The position numbers and the translations under genes are program-made. Of a stretch of DNA of 14,022 nt, positions 8,304 to 14,022 are shown piece by piece. The stretch is from contig NZ_JH470340.1 in NCBI RefSeq assembly GCF_000239695.1, forward strand, positions 97,622 to 111,643. The letters are read 5' to 3'. Each line of letters begins with the position of its first letter. Positions within the stretch are counted from its first letter, which is position 1. This stretch comes from Actinomyces graevenitzii C83. GTDB lineage: Bacteria > Actinomycetota > Actinomycetes > Actinomycetales > Actinomycetaceae. Below the pieces are notes generated by a model that made no database searches, had not been told where the DNA came from, and saw only the letters and a list, made by a program, of their open reading frames with translations.

Positions 8304-8308
8304 CGTAT

Positions 8309-8314
8309 CTCCTT
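8309..8314 (-). promoter_or_regulatory. Ribosome binding site fixing the GH20 start
   Basis: AAGGAG on the minus strand, five bases before the ATG at 8303. It favours that start over the in-frame TTG 12 codons upstream at 8339, which has no such site and would add MTLTQPFSQGDT in front of the signal peptide. Confidence 0.85.
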
Positions 8315-8485
8315 GTGAGAAGGGTTGGGTCAGGGTCAAGTCTAGTCACTGGCAAGGTCGAAAGTGAAAACTTTTGAAAGAATCTGTTGGTTTTGGTGCG
8401 GGTGGCCCACGTTCTGTAGTGCGGCCTCTCGACGACGACGGCGCCGGCCTGGCCGTTAACGTTGCCCCGCGCGTGGTTGACTCTG

Positions 8486-8531
8486 CTTGGCTGCACGCCC
8501 ATTCGCTTGCGCAGCCGCCAGGGCAGCCAAG
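8486..8531. repeat. 9-bp inverted repeat CTTGGCTGC/GCAGCCAAG
   Basis: The arms 8486-8494 and 8523-8531 pair perfectly around a 28-base spacer. The right arm overlaps a tight alternative palindrome, GCCAA-GG-TTGGC (8526-8537), so two structures or binding arrangements compete. It lies about 140-185 bases upstream of the RclA-like start and could be an operator; no regulator gene is present. Confidence 0.5.
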
Positions 8532-8659
8532 GTTGGCCCGATCACAGCGAAGTAGAGCCAACTAACAGGAATAAGCTGGGACTAAAGTCGGTTCATAGAG
8601 GCGTTAGGACTTGCGACGGTAAGCGCACCAGTTGGGCGCCGTCGTCCCCACCATCGATC

Positions 8660-8664
8660 AGGAG
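8660..8664 (+). promoter_or_regulatory. Ribosome binding site fixing the RclA-like start
   Basis: AGGAG six bases before GTG at 8671. This decides for the GTG start over the in-frame TTG at 8632, which would add 13 non-conserved residues. Confidence 0.8.
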
Positions 8665-8670
8665 CCGCAA

Positions 8671-10074
8671 GTGAGCCTCGACGAAACCACCAAGAACTAC
8701 GACGCCCTAATTGTCGGCTGGGGCAAAGCCGGCAAAACCATTGCCCAGAAGCTGGCCCTGCGCGGCCAGAAAGTGGCGCTGGTAGAAGCCAGCCCAGCCA
8801 TGTACGGCGGCACCTGCATCAACATTGCCTGCGTGCCCACCAAAAAACTAATCGTGGAAGTAGAGCAGGCCCTGGCCGCCAAGGCCCGCGAAGCTGAAGC
8901 TAGCTCCGACGCCGCCATCTTCGCCGGCGCTCAAAAGGCCCGCAACGCCCTAATTGAAAAGCTCAACAACGCCAACTACCACATGGTGGCCGACAAGGGC
9001 GTAGACATCTACGACGGCACCGGCGAATTCGTAGGTCCCAAGACCGTGCGCGTAAACGGTGAGCAGGGCGCCCAGCTGCTAACCGCCGACACCATCATCA
9101 TCAACACCGGCGCCCGCCCGGTCGTGCCCCCGATCCCCGGCGTGGACTCCAAGCGTGTCGTTGACTCCACCGGCATCCAGTTCCTACCCACCCTACCCGG
9201 CCGCCTAGCGGTAGTTGGTGGCGGCCCCATCGGCCTGGAATACGCCGACATGTTCGCCCAGCTCGGCGTGGAAGTCACGGTAATCGACGCCGCTCCGGTC
9301 CCCTTCACCCGTTTCGACGCCGACGTGGCTAGCGTCGCCACCGACATCCTGGCCAAGCACGGGGTGCAGTTCGTAAATGGCGCCAAGCTTGCCTCCTTCG
9401 TGGAAAGCGGCGACGGCGTCGTCGTTAACTACAGCCTGACCACCCCCGCAGGCGAGGCGGAAAACCAAGAACTAGCCGTGGACTATGTGCTGCTGGCAAT
9501 CGGCCGCCGCCCCGCCACCGACGGGCTAGGCCTGGAAACCGCCGGAATCGCTACCGGCGCTCGCGGCGAAGTGGTTGTGGACGAGTTCTGCCGCACCAAT
9601 GTGCCCGGCGTGTTTGCTGTTGGTGACGTCAACGGCGGCCCGCAGTTCACCTACATTTCTTTCGACGACCACCGCGTGGTGATGGACCAGCTGGTGGGTT
9701 CCGGTAAGCGCTCCACCGCCGGGCGCATCATTCCCACCTCCACCTTCATCAACCCGCCGCTGTCGACCGTGGGTCTAGGTGAGCAGGCCGCCCGCGAAGC
9801 CGGCTATGAGGTGCGTGTGGCCTCCAAGCCCGTGGCCGCTATTGCCGCCATGCCGCGTCCCAAGATTGTGGGTAACCCCGACGGCGTCATTAAGTTCGTG
9901 ATCGACGCCGCCACTGACCGCATCCTGGGTGCCTCGTTGCTGGTGATCGACTCCCAGGAGCTGATCAACCTGGTGGCGCTGGCTATCAAGCAGGGTCTGA
10001 CCGCCGCTGACCTAGCCGGCGCGATCTACACCCACCCCAGCTCCAGCGAAGCCTTCAACGAGGTTTTGGCCTGA
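8671..10074 (+). CDS. rclA: RclA-type FAD/NAD(P)-dependent pyridine nucleotide-disulfide oxidoreductase
   Basis: Predicted 467-residue cytosolic flavoenzyme. Characterised RclA proteins protect against hypochlorous acid and reduce Cu(II) with NAD(P)H. The N-terminal FAD-binding fold begins ALIVGWGKAGKT (residues about 12-23). The redox pair is C49 and C54 in YGGTCINIACVPTKK, a spacing typical of the disulfide reductase superfamily. A second Rossmann motif VVGGGPIGLEYADMF (about 182-196) binds NAD(P)H. AVGDVNGGPQFTYISFDDHR is close to the corresponding stretch of E. coli RclA as I recall it, as are MYGGTCINI, GKRST and the C-terminal HPSSSE (H455-E460). These favour RclA over lipoamide dehydrogenase or mycothione reductase. 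The GTG start is chosen by its AGGAG. It is monocistronic as seen, followed closely by a GC-rich inverted repeat. The family is strong; the chlorine-stress role here is inferred. Confidence 0.88.
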   Translation: MSLDETTKNYDALIVGWGKAGKTIAQKLALRGQKVALVEASPAMYGGTCINIACVPTKKLIVEVEQALAAKAREAEASSDAAIFAGAQKARNALIEKLNNANYHMVADKGVDIYDGTGEFVGPKTVRVNGEQGAQLLTADTIIINTGARPVVPPIPGVDSKRVVDSTGIQFLPTLPGRLAVVGGGPIGLEYADMFAQLGVEVTVIDAAPVPFTRFDADVASVATDILAKHGVQFVNGAKLASFVESGDGVVVNYSLTTPAGEAENQELAVDYVLLAIGRRPATDGLGLETAGIATGARGEVVVDEFCRTNVPGVFAVGDVNGGPQFTYISFDDHRVVMDQLVGSGKRSTAGRIIPTSTFINPPLSTVGLGEQAAREAGYEVRVASKPVAAIAAMPRPKIVGNPDGVIKFVIDAATDRILGASLLVIDSQELINLVALAIKQGLTAADLAGAIYTHPSSSEAFNEVLA

Positions 10075-10082
10075 GTTTTGGC

Positions 10083-10182
10083 GGGTGGCGCCCCGACGCG
10101 CATAGGTAGCACCCCTAGTGCGGGGGCCTGATGGCCTGTCTGACGCGCGGGGCGCCACCCTGCCTAGCACGGGGCGCCACCC
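10083..10182. repeat. Three copies of a 13-bp GC-rich motif forming terminator-like stems after the RclA-like gene
   Basis: CGGGGCGCCACCC occurs at 10148-10160 and 10170-10182, and inverted (GGGTGGCGCCCCG) at 10083-10095, starting 8 bases after the stop at 10074. The inverted copy can pair with either direct copy; pairing with the first is extended by GACGCGC/GCGC bases. The loop holds a small GCAC/GTGC hairpin (10110-10122). No U-run follows. Termination of the RclA-like transcript is the simplest role. Confidence 0.6.
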
Positions 10183-10186
10183 CGAA

Positions 10187-10211
10187 AGCGCTATGGCGCT
10201 GATATAGCGCT
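10187..10211. repeat. 8-bp inverted repeat AGCGCTAT/ATAGCGCT
   Basis: The arms 10187-10194 and 10204-10211 pair perfectly around a 9-base loop, directly after the GC-rich triple motif. It could extend the termination region or act as an operator. Nothing else identifies it. Confidence 0.5.
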
Positions 10212-10289
10212 AGCTGCCCTGGCTGCGGTTGTGGCGGCCGACGGTTGTAATCACCGGCGGTTGCGAACCGGGCCAGGGCAGTTCTTCGC

Positions 10290-10363
10290 GCGGATTTTGC
10301 GTGGGAGCCTGTGACTGCGGGGTGGGCCGGCAGATTTGGCTGGCTTTGTGCGGATTTTGCGTG
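10290..10363 (+). repeat. Pair of 14-bp direct repeats, 60 bp apart
   Basis: GCGGATTTTGCGTG is found at 10290-10303 and again at 10350-10363. Partial similarity continues for another 8 bases (GGAGCCTG and TTAGCTGG). Both copies lie upstream of the -10-like box, 84 and 144 bases away, where an activator or upstream-bound regulator could sit. Confidence 0.6.
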
Positions 10364-10446
10364 TTAGCTGGGGGAGCGCACGGCTATACCAGCTGGGGGT
10401 GCGCGGCTACAAAAACGCATTTGCTCACTCGGGACTTTGGGACCTG

Positions 10447-10452
10447 TATAAA
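10447..10452 (+). promoter_or_regulatory. Candidate -10 box of the nrdDG promoter
   Basis: TATAAA preceded by TG. No good -35 hexamer lies at 17 bases; TTGCTC at 10421-10426 would need a 20-base spacer, so an activator or weak basal activity is possible. The expected transcription start, near 10459, coincides with the first NrdR box, the arrangement expected for repression. Confidence 0.5.
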
Positions 10453-10458
10453 GCGCTA

Positions 10459-10474
10459 CCACAAGATAATGTTG
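10459..10474 (+). promoter_or_regulatory. NrdR box 1
   Basis: CCACAAGATAATGTTG keeps CACAA-AT on the left and TGT on the right of the NrdR consensus (roughly ACACWAWATNTWGTGT), with two deviations in the right half. It begins 32 bp before box 2, which matches the roughly three-helical-turn spacing of known NrdR box pairs. NrdR is the ATP/dATP-sensing repressor of ribonucleotide reductase operons. Confidence 0.7.
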
Positions 10475-10490
10475 TCTCTTGCAAACCGAA

Positions 10491-10506
10491 GCACAACATG
10501 TAGTGG
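10491..10506 (+). promoter_or_regulatory. NrdR box 2
   Basis: GCACAACATGTAGTGG fits the core of the NrdR consensus almost completely (CACAACATGTAGTG) and is a near-palindrome. It lies about 70 bases before the nrdD start, probably in the 5' untranslated region. Confidence 0.8.
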
Positions 10507-10574
10507 CCGCGCCGTTATTCTCCCCATTTCCCGCGTGACCTCATTGTGCGTCTTTTTCGTGAAAGGACTGCCAG

Positions 10575-12533
10575 ATGGACCCGCGTTTTGACTCTGCCAA
10601 AGCCGCAACCAACCACGGCGCCGCAGCAATGACTGCTGGGCAGCACTACGACGTCGACGCTATTGCCACTATCAACGAGTACCTAGACCGCAGCGACTGG
10701 CGCGTGAACGCCAACGCTAACCAGGGCTACTCGCTGGGCGGTCTGATCCTTAACTCTGCCGGCAAAATGGTGGCCAACTACTGGCTTGAGCACGTCTACA
10801 CCCCGGCCATTGGCACCCCTCACCGTGAAGGCGACTACCACATCCACGACCTGGACATGTTTGCCGGATACTGCGCTGGCTGGAGCCTAAAGCGCCTGCT
10901 CCAGGAGGGTTTCAACGGGGTGAGTGGGTCTATCGCTTCAGCCCCGCCCAAGCACTTCTCCTCAGCATGCGGGCAGATCGTTAACTTCCTGGGCACACTG
11001 CAAAACGAATGGGCCGGCGCGCAGGCCTTCAGCTCTTTTGACACCTACATGGCGCCTTTCGTGCGCAAGGATGACATGAGCTATGACCAGATCGTCCAGT
11101 GTATGCAGGAGCTGATCTACAACCTGAACGTGCCCAGCCGCTGGGGTAGCCAGTGCCCCTTCACCAACCTGACCTTCGACTGGACCTGCCCAGACGACCT
11201 GCGCGACGAGTACCCGCTAATCGGCGACGAACTCATGGACTTCACCTACGGCGACTTGCAGCCTGAAATGGACGTCATCAACAAGGCTTTCATTGAGGTT
11301 ATGACTGCCGGTGATGCCGACGGGCGCGTATTTACCTTCCCGATCCCCACCTACAACATCACCCCTGATTTTGAGTGGGAGGGCGAGAATGTAGACGCCC
11401 TGTTCAACATGACTGCCAAGTACGGCCTGCCCTACTTCCAAAACTTCATTAACTCTGACCTGGACCCGCACATGATCCGCTCTATGTGCTGCCGCCTCCA
11501 GCTGGACCTGCGTGAGCTGTTAAAGCGTGGCAACGGCCTGTTTGGTTCAGCTGAGCTGACCGGCTCCATTGGGGTAGTTACTCTGAACATGGCGCGCCTG
11601 GGTTACTTGTTTAAGGGTGACGAGGCGGCGCTGGTGGCCCGCATGGATGAGCTGATCGACCTGGCCAGCCAGTCCCTGGAGATTAAGCGCGCCACCATCC
11701 AGCACCACATGGATCACGGCTTGTTCCCCTACTCCAAGCGCTACCTGGGTAGCTTGGACAACCACTTCTCCACCATTGGCGTTAACGGCATGAACGAGAT
11801 GGTGCGTAACTTCTCCGACGACGCCTATGACCTAACCGACCCGCGCGGCTTTGAGATGTGCGTGCGCGTCTTAGACCACGTGCGTGAACGCATGGTGCAG
11901 TTGCAGGAGGCCACCGGTCACCTCTACAACCTGGAGGCCACCCCGGCTGAAGGTACCACCTACCGTTTCGCTAAAGAGGACCGCAAGCGTTTCCCCAGCA
12001 TTATCCAGGCTGGGACTGAGGCTGAGCCCTATTACACCAACTCCTCGCAGCTGCCTGTGGGCTACACCGATGACCCCTTCCAGGCTTTGGAAGATCAGGA
12101 AGTGTTGCAGGGCAAGTACACCGGCGGTACGGTGCTGCACCTGTACATGGGGGAGCGGGTTTCTTCCGGCAAGGCTTGTAAAGAGCTGGTGCGTCGTTCA
12201 CTGACTGCTTTCAAGCTGCCTTACATCACTATCACGCCCACCTTCTCTATTTGCCCGGTGCACGGTTACCTGACTGGCGAGCACTTCACTTGTGAGCGTT
12301 GTGCCGCCGCCCACCCTGAGCGTGAGCCCCAGGCTTGCGAAGTGTGGACCCGCGTAATGGGTTACTTCCGTCCGGTGCAGTCTTTCAACATTGGTAAAAA
12401 GGGCGAGTACCACGAGCGGCAGATGTTCGATGAGTCTAGCGCTGCTGGTCACGGCCAGTTACGTAGTGCTTTTGAGTTCGACGACGCCGGCGTGCGTACC
12501 CGCGAGGTAGTCACCTCCGAGATTTATGCCTGA
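10575..12533 (+). CDS. nrdD: Class III anaerobic ribonucleoside-triphosphate reductase, large subunit
   Basis: This 652-residue glycyl radical enzyme reduces ribonucleoside triphosphates to dNTPs without oxygen. HIHDLDMFAGYCAGWSL carries C100, the expected thiyl-radical cysteine. IRSMCCRLQLD (C305, C306) and RGNGLFGSAELTGSIGVVTLN are characteristic of the family. A zinc site is formed by C560, H563, C573 and C576 in CPVHGYLTGEHFTCERC. The glycyl radical residue is G596 in RVMGYFRP, followed by an unusually long tail of 56 residues. The N-terminus reaches the catalytic region within about 25 residues, so the roughly 90-residue ATP-cone common in this family is absent. The ATG has AAAGGA seven bases upstream. 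It overlaps nrdG by 8 bases and is preceded by an NrdR box pair. The assignment is firm. Confidence 0.97.
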   Translation: MDPRFDSAKAATNHGAAAMTAGQHYDVDAIATINEYLDRSDWRVNANANQGYSLGGLILNSAGKMVANYWLEHVYTPAIGTPHREGDYHIHDLDMFAGYCAGWSLKRLLQEGFNGVSGSIASAPPKHFSSACGQIVNFLGTLQNEWAGAQAFSSFDTYMAPFVRKDDMSYDQIVQCMQELIYNLNVPSRWGSQCPFTNLTFDWTCPDDLRDEYPLIGDELMDFTYGDLQPEMDVINKAFIEVMTAGDADGRVFTFPIPTYNITPDFEWEGENVDALFNMTAKYGLPYFQNFINSDLDPHMIRSMCCRLQLDLRELLKRGNGLFGSAELTGSIGVVTLNMARLGYLFKGDEAALVARMDELIDLASQSLEIKRATIQHHMDHGLFPYSKRYLGSLDNHFSTIGVNGMNEMVRNFSDDAYDLTDPRGFEMCVRVLDHVRERMVQLQEATGHLYNLEATPAEGTTYRFAKEDRKRFPSIIQAGTEAEPYYTNSSQLPVGYTDDPFQALEDQEVLQGKYTGGTVLHLYMGERVSSGKACKELVRRSLTAFKLPYITITPTFSICPVHGYLTGEHFTCERCAAAHPEREPQACEVWTRVMGYFRPVQSFNIGKKGEYHERQMFDESSAAGHGQLRSAFEFDDAGVRTREVVTSEIYA

Positions 12534-13242
12534 CGCAGCTGACTTACAGATAGCCGGGCTGGTACCCCTATCCACGGTGGACTGGCCCGGCAAACTGGCT
12601 GCCAGCATCTTTTTGCAGGGCTGCCCCTGGCGCTGCGTGTACTGTCAAAACCACGAAATTTTAGATCCCCGCACCCCGGGGAGTGTGCCCTGGTCGCAGG
12701 TGGTGGAGTTGCTGCAACGCCGACGTGGTCTGCTGGACGGCCTGGTTTTTTCCGGCGGCGAGGCCACCCGCCAGCCCGGTCTGCTTAGCGCCGCCCAGGA
12801 GGTTAAGGCCCTGGGCTTTGCGGTGGGGCTGCACACTGCCGGTATTTATCCGGGTAATTTGGCCCGCCTGCTTGCCGCCGACGCCGTCGACTGGGTGGGC
12901 CTGGACATTAAGGCCCTGCCTGGCCCCGATTACCGCCAGGTGGTGGCGCGCGGCGGCGGGGGAGAAAAGGCCTGGCACGCCCTGGAGCTGGTACTCAACG
13001 CGGGCGTGGATTACGAGGTGCGCCTGACGGTGTATCCCGGTTACCCCGGCGGGGTTGAGGGAGCGTTTAGGGTTGCCTCTTCTCTTCACGACGCCGGCGT
13101 GGCCAGTTTGGCCTTGCAAGTAGCGCGTAGTTTGGGGGCGCCTGAGGGTTTTATTTCCGACGGCGACAACTGGGGCGCGCAGGTGGAACAGTTGGAGGCA
13201 CGTATTGGGCAGCTGGGCTTCGCTAGCTTCCTGCGCCGCTAA
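12526..13242 (+). CDS. nrdG: Anaerobic ribonucleotide reductase activating protein (radical SAM, NrdG2 type)
   Basis: This 238-residue activase cleaves S-adenosylmethionine at a [4Fe-4S] cluster to install the glycyl radical on NrdD. The cluster motif is C33-x3-C37-x2-C40 in GCPWRCVYCQN. The SAM-contacting GGE is G77-G78-E79 in VFSGGEAT. The N-terminal IAGLVPLSTVDWPGKLA and the length, longer than the roughly 155 residues of E. coli NrdG, fit the NrdG2 subgroup. Its ATG lies inside the last codons of nrdD (ATGCCTGA, 8-base overlap), which implies translational coupling. There is no separate promoter. The stop is TAA at 13240. A pyruvate formate-lyase activase relative is the only alternative, and the neighbouring nrdD argues against it. 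Confidence 0.95.
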   Translation: MPDAADLQIAGLVPLSTVDWPGKLAASIFLQGCPWRCVYCQNHEILDPRTPGSVPWSQVVELLQRRRGLLDGLVFSGGEATRQPGLLSAAQEVKALGFAVGLHTAGIYPGNLARLLAADAVDWVGLDIKALPGPDYRQVVARGGGGEKAWHALELVLNAGVDYEVRLTVYPGYPGGVEGAFRVASSLHDAGVASLALQVARSLGAPEGFISDGDNWGAQVEQLEARIGQLGFASFLRR

Positions 13243-13251
13243 GGGCACTGT

Positions 13252-13329
13252 TACTTACGCGTGCTGGCGCACTGCTAGCTACGCGCTCTAGCTCATTCTT
13301 CTACTTACGTGCGCTGGCGTATCCCTGCT
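13252..13329 (+). repeat. Degenerate direct repeat (about 25 bp, 50 bp apart) after nrdG
   Basis: TACTTACGCGTGCTGGCG (13252-13269) and TACTTACGTGCGCTGGCG (13302-13319) differ only in the middle, and both are followed within 10 bases by CTGCT. They begin 10 bases after the nrdG stop. No function is recognised; they may come from a decayed small repeat element. Confidence 0.5.
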
Positions 13330-13347
13330 GCAAGTAAATTTATGGGC

Positions 13348-13364
13348 CGTCCCTTATAGGGGCG
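13348..13364 (+). terminator. Weak hairpin downstream of nrdG
   Basis: CGTCCC (13348-13353) pairs with GGGGCG (13359-13364), with one G-U pair, around TTATA. Nine bases later comes TTGTTTTCTG. It is a possible but weak terminator for nrdDG, about 105 bases after the stop. Confidence 0.35.
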
Positions 13365-13421
13365 TCCCCGCAGTTGTTTTCTGTGTTGTGCCGAGTTTTC
13401 CACCCACCTCAGAGCGGTTCG

Positions 13422-13445
13422 GCAACCCCGCAGTTACGGGGTTGC
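13422..13445 (+). terminator. Stable 9-bp hairpin between nrdG and the rRNA operon
   Basis: GCAACCCCG (13422-13430) and CGGGGTTGC (13437-13445) pair perfectly around CAGTTA, followed by TCTTGGG. The symmetry is good but the U-run is poor. It would isolate the rRNA promoter region from nrdDG transcription. The 10-mer CCCCGCAGTT also occurs at 13366-13375. Confidence 0.5.
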
Positions 13446-13884
13446 TCTTGGGTGACAAGCGTTGCCGGTCACAATATTTTGGCCCGCGCCCGGCGCCTGT
13501 CAAACTGGTTGCCCCTAGCTTAAATTGCTCTTGGCCAGCCTAAACAGGTAATTCAGCCGGGCCTGGTTGGCTCTGAAATACAGCTTGTAAGTCATCAGGC
13601 TTAACGCAAAATTAGCTCTTTGTGGCTACCGTCACCCAAAATCGGGTTGCGAGGCTGTTGGGCGCTCGCTAAAGTTATACGAGTGCCTGCGGGACAGCAA
13701 CGAAAACAAAAAATTCGTTAGATGTTCTGCTGGGTGCGTTGTTTGAGAACTCGATAGTGTGTCAAGTTTTTTTATGTCTTGAATTCTTCTCCAACAGGCA
13801 TGGTGTTTGTTGGGGGGTTTTTCTTGTTGATTTCTTTGTCAACTATTATTTTTTTTGAGCTAGTTGTTTTCTGGTTCTTCAGTT
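13446..13884 (+). promoter_or_regulatory. rRNA operon promoter region and leader
   Basis: This is non-coding sequence ahead of the 16S gene. A possible promoter is TTGCGA (13647-13652), 17-base spacer, TAAAGT (13670-13675), about 210 bases upstream of mature 16S. Alternative -10-like TTATAC overlaps it at 13675-13680. From about 13760 the sequence becomes very T-rich, with runs up to eight T. Several promoters are usual for rRNA operons, so others may lie between 13446 and 13640. Confidence 0.5.
13738..13761 (+). promoter_or_regulatory. boxA-like antitermination element of the rRNA leader
   Basis: The stretch contains GTTGTTTGAGAACTCGATAG, which resembles the conserved TTTGAGAACT element seen in actinobacterial rRNA leaders and spacers. 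It lies about 125 bases upstream of the mature 16S 5' end, where Nus-factor binding would be expected. Confidence 0.55.
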
Positions 13885-14022
13885 TTTTTGGAGAGTTTGA
13901 TCCTGGCTCAGGACGAACGCTGGCGGCGTGCTTAACACATGCAAGTCGAACGAAAATACCAAGCTTGCTTGGTTGATTAGTGGCGAACGGGTGAGTAACA
14001 CGTGAGTAACCTGCCCCTTACT
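13885..14022 (+). rRNA. rrs: 16S ribosomal RNA, 5' end (continues past the right edge)
   Basis: AGAGTTTGATCCTGGCTCAG (13892-13911) is the universal 16S 5' sequence (E. coli position 8 onward), followed by GACGAACGCTGGCGGCGTGC, then AACACATGCAAGTCGAACG and a variable V1 loop (ACCAAGCTTGCTTGGT) and GTGGCGAACGGGTGAGTAACACGTGAGTAACCTGCCC split across the end. The mature 5' end is placed at about 13885 by counting back from E. coli position 8. About 138 of some 1520 bases are present. The text is actinobacterial in style. Confidence 0.98.

Larger units (their letters stand above)
8304..8670. promoter_or_regulatory. Divergent intergenic region between the GH20 gene and the RclA-like gene
   Basis: These 367 bases separate divergently transcribed genes and should hold promoters for both. 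An AT-rich stretch at about 8360-8398, with AAAACTTTT at its core, lies about 60-95 bases upstream of the GH20 start and is the most promoter-like part on that side. I found no convincing -35/-10 pair in either direction. TTGGC/GCCAA words are frequent (8487, 8526, 8533). No plausible small gene is seen. Confidence 0.45.
10211..10574 (+). promoter_or_regulatory. Upstream regulatory region of nrdDG
   Basis: These 364 bases are non-coding as far as I can judge. They hold a 14-bp direct repeat GCGGATTTTGCGTG at 10290-10303 and 10350-10363 (exactly 60 bp apart), a -10-like TATAAA, two NrdR boxes and the nrdD ribosome binding site (AAAGGA at 10562-10567). The direct repeat matches no operator I know. 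Confidence 0.6.

Noticed and set aside
8363..8385. Palindrome-like AT-rich stretch around AAAACTTTT upstream of the GH20 gene
   Set aside because: The symmetry breaks after four bases on each side; it is better treated as AT-rich promoter sequence than as a defined operator.
8632..8670. Upstream TTG start for the RclA-like gene
   Set aside because: The GTG at 8671 has AGGAG at the right distance, and the extra 13 residues lie before the conserved FAD-binding strand.
10229..10591. 120-residue plus-strand open frame upstream of nrdD
   Set aside because: It begins at TTG without a ribosome binding site, spans the NrdR boxes and promoter, runs into nrdD in another frame, and its Cys/Gly-rich protein resembles nothing known.
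13779..13976. 65-residue plus-strand open frame
   Set aside because: It crosses from the T-rich rRNA leader into the 16S gene; the hydrophobic protein is an artefact of T-runs.

Overview
The window looks like part of a high-GC Gram-positive (actinobacterial) chromosome, probably from a host-associated facultative anaerobe. The 16S rRNA 5' end at the right edge, the high GC coding bias, the boxA-like rRNA leader and a LAxTG-type wall-sorting signal all fit this. The Actinomycetaceae are a plausible family, but that is inference from style and not a match. No phage, insertion sequence, CRISPR array or tRNA is visible.

Left part (1-8303, minus strand): two very large secreted glycosidases lie head to tail. 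The first to be transcribed is a 1312-residue GH20 beta-hexosaminidase/lacto-N-biosidase-type enzyme with flanking F5/8 type C (CBM32-like) modules, a Pro-Thr-rich stalk and a C-terminal LAHTG sorting signal. A 173-bp gap holding a perfect 16-bp inverted repeat follows. Next is a GH35 beta-galactosidase of at least 1397 residues that runs off the left edge inside an exact 24-bp tandem repeat coding for Pro-Thr-Ala-Gly-Pro-Thr-Ala-Gln. Together they could remove terminal beta-Gal and then beta-GlcNAc from mucin- or milk-type glycans at the cell surface.

Middle (8304-10210): a 367-bp divergent intergenic region separates the glycosidases from a plus-strand flavin disulfide oxidoreductase of the RclA type (reactive chlorine/copper stress). 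The gene is followed by a GC-rich cluster of three copies of a 13-bp motif that can form terminator-like stems.

Right part (10211-14022): a 364-bp regulatory region carries a -10-like box and a well-spaced pair of NrdR boxes in front of nrdD. nrdD and nrdG overlap by 8 bp and encode the oxygen-sensitive class III ribonucleotide reductase and its radical SAM activase, which supply dNTPs during anaerobic growth. This NrdD has no N-terminal ATP-cone. About 640 bp of non-coding sequence follows, with two hairpins, a degenerate repeat, a possible rRNA promoter and a boxA-like leader element, and leads into the 16S rRNA gene.

The most unusual material is the nested architecture of the GH35 protein, in which two tandem beta-sandwich modules appear to interrupt a beta-galactosidase accessory domain and one of these modules is itself interrupted by a low-complexity segment. 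No wholly new multi-gene system is evident.
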